Assembly: GCA_015680685.1 (NCBI GenBank)
Contig: MNCI01034627.1
Span: 1,233,332 to 1,297,331, forward strand
DNA length: 64,000 nucleotides
Direction of reading: 5' to 3'
DNA from: Gnetum montanum
Taxonomy: Eukaryota; Streptophyta; Gnetopsida; Gnetales; Gnetaceae
Part shown: piece after piece, positions 1 through 12,450 of the stretch
Position numbering within the stretch: the first letter of the stretch is position 1
Layout: the number at the start of each line of letters is the position of its first letter
Program-made: the position numbers and the translations under genes
The notes under the pieces: generated by a model
Told to the model about the DNA's origin: nothing
The model's input: only the letters and a program-made list of their open reading frames with translations
Databases searched by the model: none

Positions 1-114
1 GAGTGGAGTAACTTCCCGAGTTTGAATTAACACTTTTGAAATCTGCCCTAGGCTCTCTTGTACTTCATTAATCCTAGTCAACTTGGCATGTTTGCATTCA
101 GTCTTTGGTGCCAT
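1..114 (-). CDS. Antisense cargo gene, exon 1 (left-edge copy E, partial)
   Basis: An open frame of 38 codons starts at an ATG read on the minus strand at 112-114 and runs uninterrupted off the left edge. It begins MAPKTECKHAKL and later contains the segment SKVLIQTREVTPL. The exon 1 of copy C (34,462 on) begins MACKSERRHQGL and has PKVLIEE at the matching place, so the two are homologous. A TATA-like box lies upstream at 191-200. The gene points away from the plus-strand pol of element 1, as in copy D. The rest of the gene would lie to the left of the window. The product family is unknown to me. The reading frame is intact only over this short piece, so function cannot be judged. Confidence 0.55.
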   Translation of the reverse strand, partial: MAPKTECKHAKLTRINEVQESLGQISKVLIQTREVTPL

Positions 115-190
115 TGTTATGCCTAAATAACCTCTACGAAATCATCAACTTATGCTTTCCTTTTTCTTTACCCTAACTCAGCTTCACTAC

Positions 191-200
191 ATTTATAGTT
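191..200 (-). promoter_or_regulatory. TATA-like box of cargo copy E
   Basis: The minus strand reads AACTATAAAT, 77 bp upstream of the exon 1 ATG. Copy C has TATAAATAA upstream of its homologous ATG, so the box is in a corresponding place in two copies. No transcription evidence is available. Confidence 0.45.
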
Positions 201-249
201 TACCTCGAGGACGAACCCAATACTTATAAGCGTGATGGTGAAAAATTGT

Positions 250-600
250 TGTTTTCATGTCCGATTAGCGTAGAACCTTCCCAAAATGTAGGCATGTTAT
301 TTGGACATCAAGCATAAAGATCACACCATTAATCTCATAGATATCGCATTGATTGCAGTCCGAAAAGACCCTAAACTAATGCATAGCTTATCATCTCGTA
401 ATCTAGTCACATTAACTACAGTCTACAAAAAATCATAAATTAGCTATTTTTCCACACTAGACACACCATGTTATAGTTTTAGCTATAGTCTATGAGGGCT
501 TTAAGCCAACACCTAGGAAACCTTGCTTATTATTTTCTTACAAATTCTGTATATTGTAATGGTCCACTAAGACCTTAAACTGGTAACCTTTTAGACACGT
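250..600 (+). repeat. Spacer motif array before pol, element 1
   Basis: Diverged copies of a short motif, for example around 370 (ACCCTAAACTAATGC) and 565 (AGACCTTAAACTGG), lie between the cargo promoter and pol. The same motif family occupies the equivalent spacer in elements 2 and 6. No gene is seen here. Confidence 0.5.
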
Positions 601-627
601 ACCTCTAAAGCCCTGCATCATTTCACC

Positions 628-3600
628 ATGTCGACAAAAAACAATGTAACTACTTCCTTTCTTGGTAGTTTTGTAGGTCAGTTTACAAATGAACAAAGCT
701 TTGCTAGCATCCCTAACCCTAACAGGCCCATACAGGGAAACTATTAGACAGCCTAATCTGGCAATGATAGGAACTGATGGCTTGGAAATATCCCCAAACT
801 GGCTAGAACATTTGGCCTAAACCCTAGACCTAGAGGCTGGTGATGTGATCAAGGATTCTCTCACTGAGGTCTCTATGGTTAAACACAAAGGAGAAAGAAA
901 AACCCTAAAGGTCAGTTCTCTCCTTGACCAACAAATGCAAAGTGACATATCTCAAGTTCTCCAAGATAACGTTGCAGTGTTCGCATGGTCGTACGAGACA
1001 TGCCGTGTTTAGACCCACGAATAATATAGCACAACATTGTGTTAGACCCGTGCATCAAAGCGGTTAGACAGAAAGCACAGAAGATTAAGCCTGAAATTGC
1101 GTTGGCAGTGCATAGTGAAATCACTAAGATATATCAAGCTAGTTTCATCTGCATGGTTGATTACTCAGATTGGGTGTCAAACATTGTTGTCGTCTCTAAG
1201 AAAACAAGAGGAATATGCATCTGTATAGACTTCTGCTATCTAAACAAGGCGATGGTTAAAGACAATTTCACATTACCAAGTATTCACCAACTTATCGACA
1301 CAACAGCTGGACACGCTTTACTATCCTTCATGGGTGGGTTTTTAGGATACAATCAAAACCATATCAACCTAGAACATCAACTGACCATAGCTTTCATGAC
1401 CCCCTGGGGAAATTTTTGTTATACCATGATGCATTTCAGACTAAAAAGTGCTGCAGCAAGTTATCAATGTGTCATGACATATATCTTTAGCAATTATCTG
1501 TTAGAGAGATTGAACAACTACATAGACAACATAGCCATTAAATCTAAGAAGTTGGAAAATCACTTAGAAGATTTAGAGTTAATCCTTAAATGATGTCTTA
1601 GGCACAACTTACGACTCAACCCAAGAAAATATGTGTTCGGAGTCAAGACCGGATGCATGTTAGGGTTTGTGATGTCGGAGGCTAGCATACAAGTTAACCC
1701 TGACAAGGTTAAGGCCATCATCAACCTAGCACTACCTACAAACCTCAAAGAACTGGGTCGTTTGCATGGTAGGTTATAGTTTATTAGGAGGTCCATCTTG
1801 AAGTTGATAGAAAAGTTACATCCTCTGCAACATATGCTCAAGAAGAGGATTAACTTCAAGTGGACCAAGGATTGCTAGCATGCTTTTTATGACTAAAGGA
1901 AGAGCTATTACATTTTCCAATGGTTTTCCCACCAGAAAAGGATCAACCTTTTTACATCTACCTGGCGATTTCAGATGTTTCCATAGTTGTGTTATTATGT
2001 CAAAAGAGGGACAACGGGTCGAAAATCCCTATCTACTATCTAAGTCACCCTCTATTTGCATATGAAACGAGGTACAATGAAGTAGAGCGTAACTACTTGG
2101 TGTTGGTTTTTGTGCTCAAAAAATGTAGACACTATCTTTTTTGCAGCCAGGTTAACATAATTTGCAAGAACAACATTCTACGGGCCATCACGAACAATTT
2201 ATACGAGAGCAGTAGGATAGTCCGATGGAAATCCATCATAGCAAAATTTGACTTGCACTACGTTGGCCAATATTCCACGAAAGGCCAAGCAATAGTCGAC
2301 CAACTTGTATCATCCCCTGTTAATGATCAGGCGATGATAGAGCTTGAATTTCAGGATGAACATGTACATAGTTTAAGCCCTGTATTAACAGGCCTTGAAG
2401 TGACATTACACTTTGATGGAGCTTTGACTACCAGAGGTGGCAGTGCTACCATTGTCATCACACTTTCACTTGAGGATGCTCATCCATTGGCTTACTGCCT
2501 GGCATTTCCCTATACGAACAATGTGGTAGAATACGAGGGGCTCCTCAGGGGACTGTTAGCAGCCATAGAACTGAACGTTCAACACCTAGTGATCCAAGGT
2601 GATTCAATGCTCATTGTCAATCAGATCATAGAACTCTATGCCTACAAATTCATGCATCTACAACCCTATTACGATATGGCTAAAGATCTTCTAAAATAAT
2701 TTACTACAACTGACGTCCAACACATGCCACGTAGTGAGAACACTATAGCTGATCCACTAGCTACACTAGCTTTAAACATGCCACCATAGTTTTTTGCCAC
2801 TTGGCCTGCTTTAATGATGGAATGTATAGATCCTATCATCCAAGTGATGAAAATCTCTTCTTTAAGTGCAGAAGAAATGCCAGAATGGTACGACAACATT
2901 AAAGCCCACCTTCTACATGGCAAACCACCACACGAGTTAACATATGCACAAAAGGACATAATTCGCAAGCATGCTAGAAAACATGTCATCATTGGAGATA
3001 ATACTCTATGTAGGCACTCTTTTGATGAGGTATTGTTAACCTGCATTAATAATGACCAAGTGTAAATGATAGTTAGAAAAGTCCATGAGGGACTATGTGG
3101 AGGATACATAACCCCACGAGCCATGGCCACTAAAATCAAATGCTTAGGGTATTACTGGTCGTACATAGAATAAGATTGCCTTACCAAAGTTAAGACATGT
3201 GACACATGCCAACATTACACAAATTTAATACACATGTCACCAACGGAGTTTCATACCACATAGATCACTTGCCCATTCCAATGATGAGGTCTAGACATCA
3301 TAGGCTCCATCACGCCTAAGTCTTCCGCAGGACATAGTTTTATTATCACTACCACTGAATACTCCACAAAGTGGGTCAAGGCTATTCTCCTATGAAAGAC
3401 TACATCTCAATAGGTTTTCCATTTTATCTTGGATAACATAGTAACCAGGGTTGGGCTTCTGATGACTATTGTGATCGACAATGGGCCACAATTTAGTAGT
3501 ATCGAAACCAAATCTTTCTGCAATAACCTTGGTATTAAGTAATCTTTTTCCTCACCATATTACCTACAAGAAAATGGTCAAGTAGAAGCAACAAAAAAGG

Positions 3601-4127
3601 TGGTTATCAAATTACTAAAAAAGATGCTTAGCAGCAACAAGAAATGATGGCATGAGAAAATCCTTTATGTGCTATGGGCCTATCGTACGACATGTAGAAC
3701 AACTATGGGTAGGATGCCCTATAGCCTAGTCTACGAATCTGAAGCAGTGTTTCCCCTTGAACTATAGTTTCCCTAACTATGGATGGTCCTCTCCATAGTT
3801 ATAAATGAAACTCAACATAACAAGTCCAAGATTATGGATTTAGAATCAATGGAGGAGAAGCACATCTAGACACTCGATAGCATCGAAAAATATTAGGACA
3901 GGCAAAGGTAGAAGCATCATCATAACCTACATCAGCGATCAATTAAGAAAGGAGACTTGGTGCTCAAAGCCATTCATGAGTCAGTGAGAAAATTATTTGC
4001 AAGCTCGGAAGGCCCTTTCCTAGTCATCAAAGCATATGAAAATGGAGCATTCAGGCTAGTAGACATCAATGACAATGAACTTCCAAATCTGGTGAATCAT
4101 ATGTACCTGAAGCAACACCACATTTAG
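628..4127 (+). pseudogene. pol: Ty3/gypsy (Tat-type) pol polyprotein remnant, element 1
   Basis: This is a decayed polyprotein carrying reverse transcriptase (about 1,039-1,880), RNase H (about 1,920-2,400), a second RNase H domain (about 2,400-2,790) and integrase (about 2,814-4,127). The RT keeps the order of landmarks (LPSIHQLI, CYTMM, PRKYVFGVK), but the YxDD catalytic box reads YIDN at 1,519-1,530. The second RNase H shows HFDGA, VEYEGLL, IQGDS and a later D. The integrase shows GLDIIG, IDNGPQF and NGQVEAT, the usual D, D, E sites. Several frameshifts and stops break it. The final stop follows HHI; element 3 stops after FHI at the same place, so this looks like the natural end. A dual RNase H is the hallmark of the Tat lineage. 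Confidence 0.9.
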
Positions 4128-4149
4128 ACACTAGATCAGCTCAAATGCA

Positions 4150-4590
4150 AGGTAACAATCGTCTGCTACAATGTAAAATTGGTGCTATAACAAATGTCTG
4201 CTACGATGTAAAACTAGCAGTGTTGTACATGTCTGCTACGACGTAAAAATGGCACCCTTTTACACATGTCTTCCACGATGATAAACTAGTAAAGCTTTCA
4301 ACCATCCGCCACTACTTGAAACTGGCAAGGTAAGCATACGTCTGCTGAGATGTTAAACCAGCATAGATTCATCCCTGGGTCATGACACAAAACTAACACC
4401 CACAACACGGTCTGCTAAAACCATAAACTAGCTCTCCCACCATCCGCTACGATGTAAAACTAGCATACTTCGGTTTGCCCAGACTTTAAATCGGGACCAT
4501 GATCCTCTAGGAATTAAAACCAACAACGATGGTCTACTAGGACCTAAAAATGGGATCTACCAACAAGCCATCCATGCAACAAGTAAACCT
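4150..4590 (+). repeat. Spacer motif array after integrase, element 1
   Basis: About ten imperfect copies of a unit of roughly 25-40 bp, with the core TCTGCTACGATGTAAAACTA, begin some 20 bases after the pol stop. Elements 2 and 3 have the same family of units just after integrase (29,745-30,065 and 50,075-50,360). Confidence 0.8.
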
Positions 4591-5769
4591 GATCATTCTT
4601 GCATGACATCCCTATCAGACAGGATGGGTAGGGCATTGGAACAGAAGTAACGCCAGTACCCCCCGACATTCTATTGATTCCTTAGATATTCCGAAAGGGA
4701 TACTACTGACCTCTCGTAGATACTATTACAATGGTCACTCAACAATTGTAGCTCCCAGGGTTAGCATTACTAATTGGGATCCCAAGGAAACTATGGTCAC
4801 CCATAGCCTTGGCTGCTTCCAGCTACCATCGCCACTAGGATCTAGCTTCATAGATTCATCTGACTTGCTCCTTGCCTAGTCAGATGGATAAGATGAATCT
4901 AGCTGTCGATGGTGAATTCTTGAGTTGCGGTGTCAGCAAAGGGACCCTTGCCTTTTTGCTAAGGTCCCCTCTTCATGGCCTGCACTCCCATTTTTTCTTC
5001 GGATGACACTTGTTTCAATAGCCTTCCCATTGATTAGGACAGTTGCTTTTGTTCTTTGTTCTTTATTACGTTTTTAGGTTACTTGCTATGATAGCGTTAT
5101 TCGAAGATGCATCTACTAGGAGGGTGAGGCATCACAACATTCTAAGGTAGCTGCTCAGACTAGCCTGACTGCTTAGGAGCGCAGACCCTGCCTTTCCCCT
5201 CCAAATGCCTTATCTTACTTTTCCCTCTCCTATTCTTGAAACTACCCTTAGTTTCTCCTCCCATTTTTTTGAAATGTGAAAGTACAAAGAGCCTTTCGCA
5301 CATGATAACCGTCACGTCCATGAATTGGCGTAATGCAACTCGCCATATGGAATGCATCGATAGATTGGTTAAAACCCTATATAGATGTGACGTAGCTCAA
5401 GAAAAAATCAAGCATGGCTAGGCCAAATGGATGAAACACAACTCGTCTAGGCCATACGGGCGTAACACAACTCACCTAGGCAAGTCCCACATATACAGTG
5501 TAGTAGCATAGCCTCTCGTGAAAACACCTGTGAGAAGTTATCTAATAACATGTTTTCGAAGTATCTTGTTCATGATTGAGTCTTTCCCAAACCTCTCTCC
5601 CTCACACTTGTAGAGTTCCTCTTTTTCCCCTTACGCTTCCAACCTTCACACTTCCAAGTTTAATAGAGCAACATCTGAGAAACAGCCTATGAACGACGTT
5701 GGCATCTTTACCTTTGTGGTATTTCGCATTCTTTGTCGACATCTCTCGGGCAAGCCCTCTAAACATCAA
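4591..5769 (+). other. 3' internal tail of element 1, no gene seen
   Basis: This is noncoding sequence between the motif array and the polypurine tract. It includes a pair of AACACAACTC motifs near 5,436 and 5,464 that recurs in the tails at about 7.8 kb and 28.8 kb. I find no supported coding region. Confidence 0.6.
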
Positions 5770-5783
5770 TAAAGAGGGGCCAT
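5770..5783 (+). promoter_or_regulatory. Polypurine tract of element 1
   Basis: The sequence ATAAAGAGGGGCCAT lies directly before TGAAACACC, the LTR start. The same tract borders LTRs at 8,431, 16,919, 28,233 and 48,979. In this family it would prime plus-strand DNA synthesis. Confidence 0.75.
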
Positions 5784-6962
5784 TGAAACACCATGAAATT
5801 TTGAGACCCTGATAATTTAGCAGAGTCTCAAAGTTTAGGCAAGTGCAACATCAAGACATCCAGGCTATGGAAGCACCAAAAATAGTGGCACGTCTTGACA
5901 AGTTTTCTTTTTTCAGCTAAGGGCCTGCTATGCTACGCTACACAGCTTAGCATAGCAGACTTTAGGAGGACAGAACAGAACAAGGGATGCAAAGTGATAA
6001 CACTTCAACTTCACAAGTTATCCATGTTCAAAAATTTAAATTTTCATGCTACGCCGTGTTATGCTATGCAGCGTAACGCAATGTAACACAAGCAGCATAG
6101 TTAATTTAGCCGTAACAACAAGGATAACAAAATTCAAGCAGTAGCAGTAATTACGCTATGATACACTTTCCAGCATATCACAACGTAGCCATAGTATAGT
6201 TTATTACCGAAGATCTGGAAATCCTTAAATGCTAAAGAAAAGGGTGGTTACGCTATACTACACTTCAGAGCGTAGCACAACATAGCGTCACAAGCTTTAG
6301 CTATAGCACATCAGGTCAATGGCATTTTGTAGGCCCAGGACACGTGTCATCTAAACTACATTTTTCTCCTAACGATAATCTTAGAAATACTCTAGCGGAC
6401 AACGCTCAAAGGGTTGGCAGTTTTGGTAAAAATTGGCAAGAAGACAAGAAAGAGTTGACAATAAAAGAGTGTTGATGGTGATACAGAGAAGCTTTTGGTT
6501 AGAGATTTTAAGTTAGTAAACATTTTTCTTCAAGCTTGACTCCCTTGCGCCTAGATTGGCTAGTGAACAAGGTATATTGGCTTTTGCTTGTTTAATCTCT
6601 AAATAGCTTCTTGTTGGTGATGGATACTTTGTTCAAACCAGAGTCCTCTTGTAAATCTTGTTGTATACATCATATTTGTTTACAAGACAGATCCTAGATC
6701 TTGGGATCATGTATTTTCTAAATCTCAATCCATTGAATCCTATTTACATTGATTTTCTTGTCGTTTTGAATAGCTTATATCATTTTCATCCCCTTCAAGA
6801 TCCAATCTTGGAGTTGATCTTGTTTTCTCGTCATTTGCTATTACATCTCCATACTAAATCACTATCCCATTACACAATCATTAACAAAATTTACTAATTA
6901 AGTAAGTCCCTATTTGATCGACAAGATCGTTCAGGGCACCTTAGATTCATTTTCTCCAGCAC
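5784..6962 (+). mobile_element. 3' LTR of element 1 (3' end truncated)
   Basis: The LTR begins TGAAACACC straight after the polypurine tract. It contains the palindrome-rich GCTATGCTACGCTAC words (5,925-6,300) seen in other LTRs here and, near 6,903, the conserved block AAGTCCCTATTTGATC shared with the ends of LTRs at 10,166, 19,306 and 40,889. Homology to those LTR ends is lost at about 6,962, after CTCCAGCAC, where sequence of a 3' internal tail takes over. The last 100 or so bases of the LTR are therefore missing. Confidence 0.7.
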
Positions 6963-8415
6963 GAAAATGTTGCAGTGTTGAACTGTGTACATGGAAATTC
7001 TCTTGGTGTTTCCAACAAGCAACATTTTCTGTCGTTACACATGTCATCAAGGAAAAATCCTTTGGAACATTTGCAGCATCATCAACCTCAACATCTTGCT
7101 GATCTTTCAAAGATGCCTTTTGACATCTTGTTGACCTTCTGGAGCTACTGCCACCATCACCAATCATCCTAGTCGTAGCTATCACCATTGGTAGTGCTTG
7201 CTAGAGAACTAGCGGTACTATGGCATAGCCACAACACTTTCATCCTCCAGCCCTGATCATTGCTTGAGCCTAGAAGAGCATCCACTAGCATGGATTCTTG
7301 CACTATAGGTAAGTTTTCTAGCTACTACCTTTGATGAGAACTCTCAAGAACCTACATCAACATCACCTCTAGCCACTTAGGTGCTTGCCTCTAGTGTGGC
7401 TACTGGAGCTTTTGCAGCTTGCCATCATTGATTCCTACACTAGCCTTCCTACTTTGAACATTGCATGCACCTACAAATGACATAGCACTCATGGCCCTTG
7501 CAATACCCTTGGCAAATAGGACTTTACCCTTATCTCACATGGTGGTTATTTTTCCTATTTTCTTTGTGTTACATTTGAAGGATGGAGCCTTGGTGGCCTC
7601 ATTCAAGGATGCATTTCATCATGGTGACAAGGTACCTCATTGCGCCGATGTGGCCACTTTGGCTTGCCTAGCTAATTAAGAGTGCACATCCCTATCATTG
7701 CCCTAGCCAAATGACCTCTACCTCTATCTTACAATCTTTCACACTCCTTGCAAGCTTCCCTAATGCACTAAACCTTCCTTGCAGTCAACTGTTGAACTCA
7801 TGATCAATGTAACACAACTCGTCCCATGGGGAGCCTTTGTGGGCTAGTCAAAGCTCCAAATAGATGTAACACAACTCATCCTAGGGAGGAAACACCTATC
7901 CTACAGATGTGATGTTTTTTCCTCTAAGAAAATGCTAATTGGAACATAATTCACCTAGCAACACAAAAGAAAGCAAAAGTGAAAAATAAAATAAAAAGCA
8001 TATTAAAAAAAATAAGAAGAATAAAAGAAAAAAAAGCACAGTGGCCATTTCACAATTGGTCTAGTCCCAGATCAACCATCTCACAAGCACTTCGATGATA
8101 AGTTAAAATCCTAAGGTTAGGCCACCTTTGCATGCTGACTCCCTCATAGGCACTTTGATGAGGGATCATGCTTTGGAAATAATCCATCATGATGTTGCAT
8201 TCCAATAGTTACATGTACCAGTGAAAATCCTCTTCATTTATTGTCCCTTAACCCATCTCCCTAACCTATTCCCTACCATACTTCATTTCCTTGGCACTCT
8301 CAAGCATAGTGAAGTGTTATCTAATTGGGCATTGACGGGCATTGTTGGTGTCATCTTCATGATGGTGTTTCATATTCTTTGTTGATGTCACTTGGGTCAA
8401 TCCTCCATGACATCA
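6963..8415 (+). mobile_element. 3' internal tail fragment of a related element
   Basis: This stretch is homologous to the reverse complement of about 28,250-29,700, the tail of element 2 between its motif array and polypurine tract. Shared landmarks include the GATGCCTTTTGACATCTTG region near 7,110 and the paired TAACACAACTC motifs near 7,810 and 7,877. Short open frames here do not look like genes. A purine-rich patch lies near 7,975-8,040. Confidence 0.65.
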
Positions 8416-8430
8416 AAAAAGAGGGGCCAA
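8416..8430 (+). promoter_or_regulatory. Polypurine tract
   Basis: The sequence AAAAAAGAGGGGCCAA is followed at once by the TGAAACACC start of an LTR. Confidence 0.75.
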
Positions 8431-10308
8431 TGAAACACCACCAATTTTGGGGTTTTGCATTTCAATGGAAAATTTGTCTAAGTGTTGAAGCTTAGGTAAA
8501 ATTCTTCCAAGTCTAGTGCTATGCTCTACAATGTAGTTAGCAAAGCATCATTGAATTCTATTTTCGCAAAAATTTTCCTAAGTGTCCTACTATGCTCCCT
8601 AGTGTAGCTAGCATAGCACACACTTCCATGGCTAGTTTGCCTGAGTGTCAAGCTAGAAGTGATCAAGGGTTTCTTGGGATGAACCAAATAATTTGGCAAA
8701 TTTTCTATCTCTCAAGTTGTCAAGCTTGCTACACTCTCCAGTGTACCCAGCTTGACACATGTCCCAATTTGCAATTCACCCAAGTACTAGGCTAGAGTTT
8801 TTCAAAAGTGCTTAGGATGGACAAAACAATTTGGCAAGTTTCCTATCTTTTGAGCTACTACGCTCTGCTATGTTGCATAGTGTAGCAAGCTTGACATAGG
8901 TTTTAGGGTTCAATTTTGCCTAAGTGTTGAACAAGGATCTGTTAAGCTAGCTCGACATGGAAGATGCATTTGGCAGATTTTTTGACTCCCAAGGCTACTT
9001 TCCTTGCTACAACTCAAAGTGTGGCCAACATGCCATGAAGAAACATTGTAGATTTCATGAAAATTGATCAAATTTTTCATGCTACGCTCTACTACGCTAT
9101 GTAGCATAGCCAGCGAGACTAGTGTAACAAGTCAAGATTTGTAAAATTTTACTAAGTGTGCTTGCTATGCTCTACTACGTTGTGTAGAGTAGTAAACTTG
9201 ACACCAAAAACATGCCTCTGATAGCCCAAAAAAGAATCTAGAATTTGGCATCGACCTTCATTGCAGCTTTGATGTCCCTTTGATGGCTAAGATCAAAAGT
9301 TTGCATTTCTTTTGCACCTTTCATTGATCCTCGAAATTTTCACTACACTTGATCTTGCTCAAAAGAGGGGGAAGATATACTTCTGGAGTGTAGTTTCTAA
9401 GTTGCATTTTTTTGACACTATTTGTAGGTACATTACAGTCTCTTAAACTCTATCACATGCAATCTAGGTAGTGTGGTCACAGTTCAATAATCTCTATGTA
9501 CCAATTGCTATCCTAGAGAGTGTAACACTTTAATTCAAAGAGTGTAACATGTTAGTGTGACTTGTCTACGCTCATGCCATGTGGCATCCAATCTATGTTT
9601 CACGTTAAACCTAGCCTTATAAATACCTTGATGTTTAGCACTTTAAGGGTTGGTAAATCAAAATAGCATTGAGCATTTTGAGCACTCTAAGATTCCCTCT
9701 TACTCTTGCACTTGAGCATCTGAGCTTGACACCTTGGCAAGTACTGCGACGTAGTCTTCCATTGCACTTGCATATCATGATGATAGCCAACCCAATAGGT
9801 TCAGCCTCCCTTACAACTTCTAGCATCGTGTCTTATATGTCCCAAAGACTATGATCACATTGCTCCACTACCGTTGTGCTTGTCTGACATTGCATGTCAT
9901 TTTCACTTCCTATTCAAGAAAAAGATACACTCCCTAGTTTTGGGGTAGTTCATATCTCTACTCTTAAACATTTGTTCCATTTCCTTTCTTAGCATTAGTT
10001 TCCAATTTTTATGATTAATCTTGCACTTCTGTATTGTTAATACGCATTTGAATGTTTACATTACTATTTTTGGACCAAGACTCTACACTATGCTCTTTCT
10101 TGTTGTCCCGAATCCCACACATAACACTTCATAAACTCCTCTTAAAAATGGTTATTTTTACAGCATGTAAGTCCTTGTCTAATCAACTAGACCATTCAGG
10201 GCACGTCGTTTCTATTTCCCTAGCATAGCCCTCACATGGATTTAGGGTTAGGATATATGCCCATGGACCTCTTGGTGTTGCAGCCACTAACATTTTTGGA
10301 TGTCACAA
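8431..10308 (+). mobile_element. LTR (plus orientation) fused to cargo copy A
   Basis: The LTR starts TGAAACACCACC after a polypurine tract and ends GATGTCACA. U3 holds degenerate repeats of about 130 bp, each with an inverted repeat of the CTATGCTCCCTAGTGTAG kind. A TATA box (TATAAATA) is at 9,618-9,625, and the conserved AGTCCTTGTCTAATC block is near 10,168. No primer-binding site or leader follows; exon sequence of the cargo gene starts immediately. Confidence 0.75.
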
Positions 10309-12450
10309 ATGATATCTTAAGCATACCTTGTGATGGCATGAAAGTTTCCACAAAGGTAGACAAAGAGGTGGATCATAGCGAGGAGGTTGAAGAATGGCTA
10401 AACACTTGTTGTGATAGTGATGGTTTGTCTCTAGACCAATGCTAGGTTGTAAAGGCTAACAAGATGTATCCATTGTTCCGATCCAATGCATTTCCTTTAT
10501 TGTTGTTGTAGAAAAAGATCCTTGGCATTAAATAGGCTTGGATCATGAAGAAGGCCCTCATTGAGGATGCTCAATTCATCTAGGTTGCTCACTTGATCTC
10601 TGGACTATGGGATGAGATGCTAAAATTTTCGAACCACCTTAAGATGATATGAAATATGCACTTTGCAATTTTTGTAGAATATCTAAGGAGGTTTATATAA
10701 TTCTTGGTGGTTAAGAAGGATGAAAAATGAGTAAGTCATGATCCATCCCAATTTTCTAAACTTTTGGTAAAACACATTGTTCCAATCATGCAAATTCAAA
10801 ATCCACTAGTGGAGGATATTAGGGAGTTGCTATCTATTACTAGTAAAAGATTTAGTGGTGTACGTTATCATTCCCCTGATAGCATGGGGATTGAACCCCA
10901 TATTTTCAAAAAATATGCTAAAAATTCCAATTATTTGTGTGTAGAGGCTGATGGTGTAGCCAAAGCAAAGTTGAAGCAATCGTTGGTTGAGTAGACTATT
11001 ATAGTGGTGGAGTAGCCAACAAAGAAAAAGATCTCCCTCAGGATTGGTTAGTCACATCACATTGTATTAAGTATGTTTTAGTTTCATTTTTTGTTAGTTT
11101 TTGTGTTATTTTGTACCTTTTTTATGTTGTTTTGTATGCATATTTATGTTATTATACTATTTTAGGAAAAATTTCTCACTTGTTCAACATCTTGCATTTG
11201 TCATTCTTGTAGGTAAAGCTCAATAACTTGTAGCCTAGGCCAAAATAGAGGTAGAGAGGGAATATCAAGAGGAGGGGGCATTGAGGCAACAAGAGGGAGT
11301 AGAACCAATGCATAGTGAAGTGTTAGAGGACTTGGATGTCATATTTGGATATTTAATATCAATGATGAATCTCATGTTAACATCGTGCATGGTCTTCCAA
11401 GTTTTTATGATTTCATCTCATGGTTTTATGTTGCAATTAGTTTCAATTTTTTAATTTATAAGAACACTTGTTGTAGTGTCTAAATCCCTTCCCAAAGCAC
11501 CAACCTATACACTCTATTTGAAACCATGGGTGGAGGTTCTTAACAAGATAGAGTCCATGTAGGAATGGTTGAAGACATGGCTAATCAGTTGTAATAAATT
11601 GCTTTCGATGTTGGTAAGAACAATAACATCTTTACCTAATTTGTTTTGTTATATATATATATATATATATTATATTATTTTATGGCCTTTAAAAATTTTT
11701 ATGGTTATATGACTAATTTTTTAAAGTGCTTTTGGTTATTTTCATTGATTACTTATTTCCTTTATTTTTGTTTTTTTTGTCATGTTGTTTATAGTGTCTA
11801 AGGTTGGATGGGATCTAGAAGGTGACGTTGAGCTTGATGAGTTTCTTAAGTTGTATCCTAAAGTGGAAAATGTTTTTCAAAGGCTATATGAAAGTTCCAT
11901 TGATGTTCTCTCTCATGTGCCAAGACATTGTGGAATATTCAATGTTCTAACAAATTCCTTTAGGAAAGAGTTGTAGCATTGGAAAAAGAGATTAAATGGA
12001 AAGGTGAGAAGATCAAAGAGCTTAGGGATTGCAAGGAGCTCATGGAGGCTCATGTAGTTAACAAAGACTCCTTGTGCACTAAGGAGATAGAGTGGTTACA
12101 TAACTAGAATATGATCCATGACAAGGTTGCACTAGCTAGGAGCTTTGCCAAAAAAAAAATATTTAGAAGAACCTATTGGTATGCAAGATTAAAGATTGGA
12201 GAGACTACTAAACTTGGATCCTTAAGTGGACCAAGATAGAAACGAACCACAATGATAGGTACAAGGCCAAAAAAAAAAGAGTTATTATAAGTGGTTACAA
12301 GAGGAGGCTATAAAGAGTAGCAAGCTAGAGATGTTCATGCAAGGGATCAATGTAGAGGAGGACTTAACATTGTTTGAAGGCTCTCTAGTTGTGTCTAATT
12401 CCCTACCCCCTTAGATTACTACCACTTTAGGGGAGGAAACCATAATGAAC
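10309..12450 (+). pseudogene. Antisense cargo gene, copy A (truncated at both ends)
   Basis: The translated segments align by eye with copy D. EEVEEWL and MYPLF correspond to HELEDWL and LYPLF. A run ending HFAIFVEYLRRF corresponds to HFTFPFFASYLRW. An acidic exon begins near 11,215 after an acceptor TTCTTGTAG. A donor at 11,611 (GATGTTG then GTAAGAAC) and an acceptor at 11,795 (GTTTATAG) bound an intron containing an AT microsatellite. The next exon, with LKLYPKVENVFQRLYE, matches D and B. The end, with KLEMFMQG, matches LEMFVEG in D. Exons 1-2 and the last exon are missing. It is fused to the upstream LTR in the same direction. Stops and frameshifts are present. The family is unknown. Confidence 0.75.
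11648..11675. repeat. AT microsatellite in an intron of copy A
   Basis: A run of about eleven AT dinucleotides lies inside the predicted intron 11,612-11,795. Confidence 0.9.

Noticed and set aside
4150-4590. CRISPR-like array of spaced repeats
   Set aside because: The units are imperfect, unevenly spaced and recur at fixed places in plant retrotransposons. There are no cas genes and the context is eukaryotic.
7461-7679. Possible small secreted protein gene
   Set aside because: It lies in a 3' tail fragment whose homologue at 28.3-29.7 kb does not keep the frame.
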